DNA of 22,287 nt, taken from the IMG/VR virus record IMGVR_UViG_3300005264_000218, positions 1 through 22,287 of that record. One strand, given 5' to 3'. The notes under the pieces are model-generated. The model was given only the letters and a program-made list of their open reading frames with translations, ran no database searches and was not told where the DNA came from. Position numbers and translations under genes: made by a program. Source of the DNA: a virus. Every line of letters starts with the position of its first letter. Positions within the stretch are counted from its first letter, which is position 1. Shown piece after piece: positions 19,641 through 22,287 of this stretch.

Positions 19641-19763
19641 AAAGACAAGTTGAAAGTAAGCCAATGTCAAACACTTGGTATTGATTTATTAGTAATAGAT
19701 GAACAGAAATATAACGAAAACAAAGAATTGGAACTATTGAAAGTAAAACAATTCATAAAATAA
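19641..19763 (+). pseudogene. Remnant of a Vsr-like homing endonuclease C terminus
   Basis: The frame after the tandem stops encodes KDKLKVSQCQTLGIDLLVID then EQKYNENKELELLKVKQFIK and TAA. It aligns with the end of the endonuclease at 3140 (RDKLKRELCEYKNIDLLDVW then VYDWKNN...ENKIKTFL) at many positions: DKLK, C, IDLL, N, K..K.F. The N-terminal and catalytic parts are absent. It lies between tail completion and tail tube genes, a common insertion place for free-standing homing genes; the gene has been largely deleted. Confidence 0.7.
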
Positions 19764-19775
19764 AGGAGTAAGAAT

Positions 19776-20789
19776 ATGAGTAATTCTTCAAAAGGAAAAA
19801 TAAGTTTTGAAAGTGGTCAATCATTTAATGATTATGCTGTGATGACCAATTCAGGCGACAACAAACTACATACCATTTCTGGTGGAACAGTATTCAGTGG
19901 TAAATCAGGTTATGAGGCATCAGTTCGCCCCAATGGGATAGTGACTGGTAGAAACATTTTATCTACAAACACAACAGAAGATACTGTTACTGTTGCAGCT
20001 TTTACAGCTTATTCAAAAGGTGTATTGCAAACGGTTTCTGCAACTACATTGACAATCACTCGTCCTACAGCATCACATCAAGTTTATTCAGTAGTGATGA
20101 GTGATAGTGGTGTTGTATCAATCATTGAAGGTGAAGAACATGCTTCAGCATTTACAGAAACAAGAGCGGCATCTGGTGGGGCTCCTGAGATCCCAGTTGA
20201 TTCAGTAGAGATTGGTCAAATTAAAGTGACATCATCTACATCTGCTGTAATTGATGATGATGAAATTTTTCAAACCGTTGGAAGTCATACTGAAAGATTT
20301 GATTTTCCTACATTTTCAGTGAATAACATTGGTGATGGTGATGCTGCTTCTGTCAGTGCAAAGAAAAATGCTTATGTTGAATTTGCATCTGAGTTTGATG
20401 CGATACATACAGGTGGAACATATAAACAGGTTTATATTAGTTATTATACACCTATTTTTGCAGAAGCAAGTAAAGCAATGGATTTTGTACCTTGTGAGAA
20501 CAGTCATAGTGTTTCAAGTCAGCAATACTATAATGGTAGTATTGGTAGTGTAAGTTCTACATTAGGTCAAGGTAGTTTTACTGCTTTATTATCTGATGGT
20601 GTAACTGATTCACTTGTATCAAATAAAGATGAAACATTAACTATCAAGTTTTATCCAGACAGGAATAAGACACCTTATATTTTATCACAAGGTAAAATTG
20701 GTCTTGGTAGAGTTTTTCCAGTTGATTCACAGAATCAAGCATCAGTAACAATTAGTGCTGAAACAGCATCAGCTGATTTTAGCTCATAA
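19776..20789 (+). CDS. Major tail protein (tail tube)
   Basis: This 337-residue protein is rich in Ser, Thr, Gly and Val with alternating strands. SD AAAGGAG lies 7 nt before the ATG. It sits between tail completion and tail assembly chaperone genes, where the tail tube gene always lies in siphoviruses. The C-terminal third (KIGLGRVFPVDSQNQASVTI) may be an Ig-like extension. Family motifs are not sharp, so position carries the call. Confidence 0.7.
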   Translation: MSNSSKGKISFESGQSFNDYAVMTNSGDNKLHTISGGTVFSGKSGYEASVRPNGIVTGRNILSTNTTEDTVTVAAFTAYSKGVLQTVSATTLTITRPTASHQVYSVVMSDSGVVSIIEGEEHASAFTETRAASGGAPEIPVDSVEIGQIKVTSSTSAVIDDDEIFQTVGSHTERFDFPTFSVNNIGDGDAASVSAKKNAYVEFASEFDAIHTGGTYKQVYISYYTPIFAEASKAMDFVPCENSHSVSSQQYYNGSIGSVSSTLGQGSFTALLSDGVTDSLVSNKDETLTIKFYPDRNKTPYILSQGKIGLGRVFPVDSQNQASVTISAETASADFSS

Positions 20790-20818
20790 CAATAAATAAA
20801 ACTGAGGGGATTTTTAAT

Positions 20819-21256
20819 ATGGGTTTTAATATAAACAAGTTCGAGACATCAACATTCAATGAAAGAACGTTCAATGTTGATGTCCCTGAACTTATTGATT
20901 TTTTTGATAAAGATGACAAACTTGAATGGGTAGTGAGAGGTCTTAATGCTGAAGAATTGGCTATTGTGAATGATGCTGTTGATACTAATAACAATATTGG
21001 TGATATATTATCTGCTATAACAAGTCAAGATGGTTCAAATAAGATGGATGCTATAAAAGATTTGATAGGTTTATCAAGTGATAATGTTCCATCTGATATA
21101 GTAAGAAGATTTGCTATGCTTACAAAAGGTTCTGTTAATCCTGAATGCCCACAATCAATTGCTGTTAAATTAGGTCAATCTCATCCAACAGTTCTATACA
21201 AACTAACAAATAAAATAATTGAATTGACAGGATTGGGTCAAAAGTTGGGGGAGTAG
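20819..21256 (+). CDS. Tail assembly chaperone, short form (gpG-like)
   Basis: This 145-residue acidic protein has a helical C terminus (VLYKLTNKIIELTGLGQKLG). It lies directly before the tape measure gene, the place of tail chaperones in siphoviruses. A slippery GGGGGAG near its end allows a -1 shift into a second frame, giving the long form. The short form coats the tape measure and recruits tail tube subunits by family knowledge. TAG ends it at 21254-21256. Confidence 0.75.
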   Translation: MGFNINKFETSTFNERTFNVDVPELIDFFDKDDKLEWVVRGLNAEELAIVNDAVDTNNNIGDILSAITSQDGSNKMDAIKDLIGLSSDNVPSDIVRRFAMLTKGSVNPECPQSIAVKLGQSHPTVLYKLTNKIIELTGLGQKLGE

Positions 21257-21426
21257 ATAAGCTGTGGGATAATCAACATATAAGAATAGCACTTGCTTTA
21301 TGTGATAAGAACGGCAAGTTTTTATTTGAAGTATTGCCTGATATTTTTCCACAGCATAGATTGACCGAAACTGAAATTTTGTTATGGGATAGATTTCTCA
21401 AAGAAAGGAAAAAAACAAATGGCTAA
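20819..21426 (+). CDS. Tail assembly chaperone, -1 frameshift product (gpGT-like)
   Basis: At GGGGGAG (21247-21253) a -1 slip moves reading from GGG GAG to GGG GGA then GTA. The new frame runs 57 further codons (VDKLWDNQHIRIALALCDKN...) to TAA at 21424-21426. The extension lacks its own SD and start, which supports frameshifting. It overlaps the tape measure ATG (21419) by 8 nt. The total length is about 201 residues. In lambda and HK97 this long form binds the tape measure. Confidence 0.75.
21247..21269 (+). promoter_or_regulatory. Slippery site and 5' arm of a long-range stem
   Basis: The heptamer GGGGGAG (G GGG GAG in the zero frame) ends at 21253. Seven bases later GCTGTGGGA (21261-21269) can pair with the segment at 21347-21355 (TTCCACAGC), 9 bp with one G-U. 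The spacing suits a frameshift-stimulating structure, although the loop of 77 nt is long. Confidence 0.55.
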
Positions 21427-22287
21427 TGTAGTTGAAGTGGTTTTCAAAGGGAATGATAAAGTAACCCCTGTCTTAAAAAACATATCAAGCAAAACCGATG
21501 CACTTGCAAATGATTTGAGTAGTATTGGTGAGCCATTTGCTGCAGCAACAAAAAAGGTATTATTGTTTCAGGCAGCAATAGTTGGTATTGGTGTTATGGG
21601 ACTAAAAGCTTCTGCTGATCTAGAATCAGAAGTTAATAAAATGGTTAAGTCACTCAACTTACCTATTGAAAAAGTTGAAGAGTTCAAAGAAGTGGCAGTA
21701 AAGGTTTTCTCTGCTGGTTATGGTGAAGATATAGCTGATTCATTTGATATTGTTACTGCTGCCAGTAAGAAGTTTGCCAATCTAACATCACAAGATCTAG
21801 AAACAATCACAACCAAAACATTACAACTTACAAGTGTATTTGACACTGATTATACAAAAGTATTGGGTGCTGTCAATACCTTGATGACACAATTTGGTCT
21901 TACATCTGATGAAGCCTTTAATTTTGTAGCATCTGGTTTTCAAAAAGGGTTAGATGGTGCAGGTGATTTTGTTGATTCAATTAACGAATACTCTACTCAA
22001 TTTGCCAATTCTGGTGCTGATGCTGGTGCTTTCTTTTCTATTCTTGAAACAGGTTTTCAAGAAGGGATGTTAGGAACTGATAAAGCAGCTGATATGTTCA
22101 AAGAGTTTCGTGTAAGAATACAAGATGGAAGTAAATTGACAGCTGAATCACTAGCTCTTATTGGTATAGATAATAATAAATTACAAACCAATTTGAATGA
22201 TGGAACACTAACAGTAAAAGAAGCTTTTGATATTATTATACATAAATTGGAAGGTGTAAATGATGCCAGTATTTTGATGCAGGCTGG
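21419..22287 (+). CDS. Tape measure protein, N-terminal part (continues beyond window)
   Basis: The ATG at 21419 follows AAAGGAAAAAAA and overlaps the end of the chaperone extension. At least 289 residues are visible, starting MANVVEVVFKGNDKVTPVLK, and the frame is open to the window edge. GLKASADLESEVNKMVKSLN, then a domain with repeated helices (VLGAVNTLMTQFGLTSDEAF, GAFFSILETGFQEG) matches the TP901/PhageMin tail tape measure N terminus. It sets tail length and later helps DNA enter the cell. No lesion in the visible part. Confidence 0.9.
   Translation, partial: MANVVEVVFKGNDKVTPVLKNISSKTDALANDLSSIGEPFAAATKKVLLFQAAIVGIGVMGLKASADLESEVNKMVKSLNLPIEKVEEFKEVAVKVFSAGYGEDIADSFDIVTAASKKFANLTSQDLETITTKTLQLTSVFDTDYTKVLGAVNTLMTQFGLTSDEAFNFVASGFQKGLDGAGDFVDSINEYSTQFANSGADAGAFFSILETGFQEGMLGTDKAADMFKEFRVRIQDGSKLTAESLALIGIDNNKLQTNLNDGTLTVKEAFDIIIHKLEGVNDASILMQA

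Overview
The window is an AT-rich segment of a tailed double-stranded DNA phage or prophage of the HK97/siphovirus type. The evidence is the gene set in order: small terminase, large terminase, portal, prohead protease, major capsid protein, head-tail connector, gp10-like and tail-completion proteins, tail tube, frameshifted tail assembly chaperone and tape measure. Genes use the standard bacterial code with TAA, TAG and TGA stops, and good Shine-Dalgarno sites precede most starts. Promoters resemble sigma70. The host cannot be named from the sequence; it is presumably an AT-rich bacterium. No integrase, repressor, tRNA, rRNA or CRISPR array was found.

Layout. (1) 1-1061: end of a structural gene, a terminator, a beta-rich small protein and a coiled-coil membrane protein (holin or XhlA-like), rightward. 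(2) 1067-1938: a leftward three-gene cassette with its own near-consensus promoter and a shared terminator, including a secreted protein; it looks like a moron. (3) 1962-6165: a leftward block with a D12 adenine methyltransferase, a Vsr/EDxHD-type homing endonuclease and mostly unrecognised small proteins, some zinc-binding and two possibly winged-helix. Its probable promoter is at 6222-6250. (4) 6166-7454: a 1.3-kb divergent control region with three promoters (one leftward, two rightward), 3.5 copies of a 24-nt GC-rich repeat, a pair of 38-nt repeats, a promoter-overlapping palindrome, a candidate structured small RNA and a strong terminator. It is the best candidate for an origin and transcription switch. 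(5) 7455-13715: a packaging region crowded with DNA methyltransferase genes and duplicated gene pieces. (6) 13800-22287: head and tail morphogenesis genes, rightward.

The main unusual points follow. The large terminase gene is present twice, and both copies have internal deletions, so no intact copy is visible. One methyltransferase appears split, with its catalytic half ahead of its SAM-binding half. The prohead protease is cut at its C terminus by a frame change. Remnants of homing-endonuclease genes lie at 3088-3147 and 19641-19763. A roughly 60-nt element ending in TCGTCT recurs in gaps of the packaging genes. The capsid gene has an elaborately folded leader. The pattern suggests a genome remodelled by homing endonucleases and recombination between short repeats, either a decaying prophage or a consensus containing assembly collapses. 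Raw reads would separate these.
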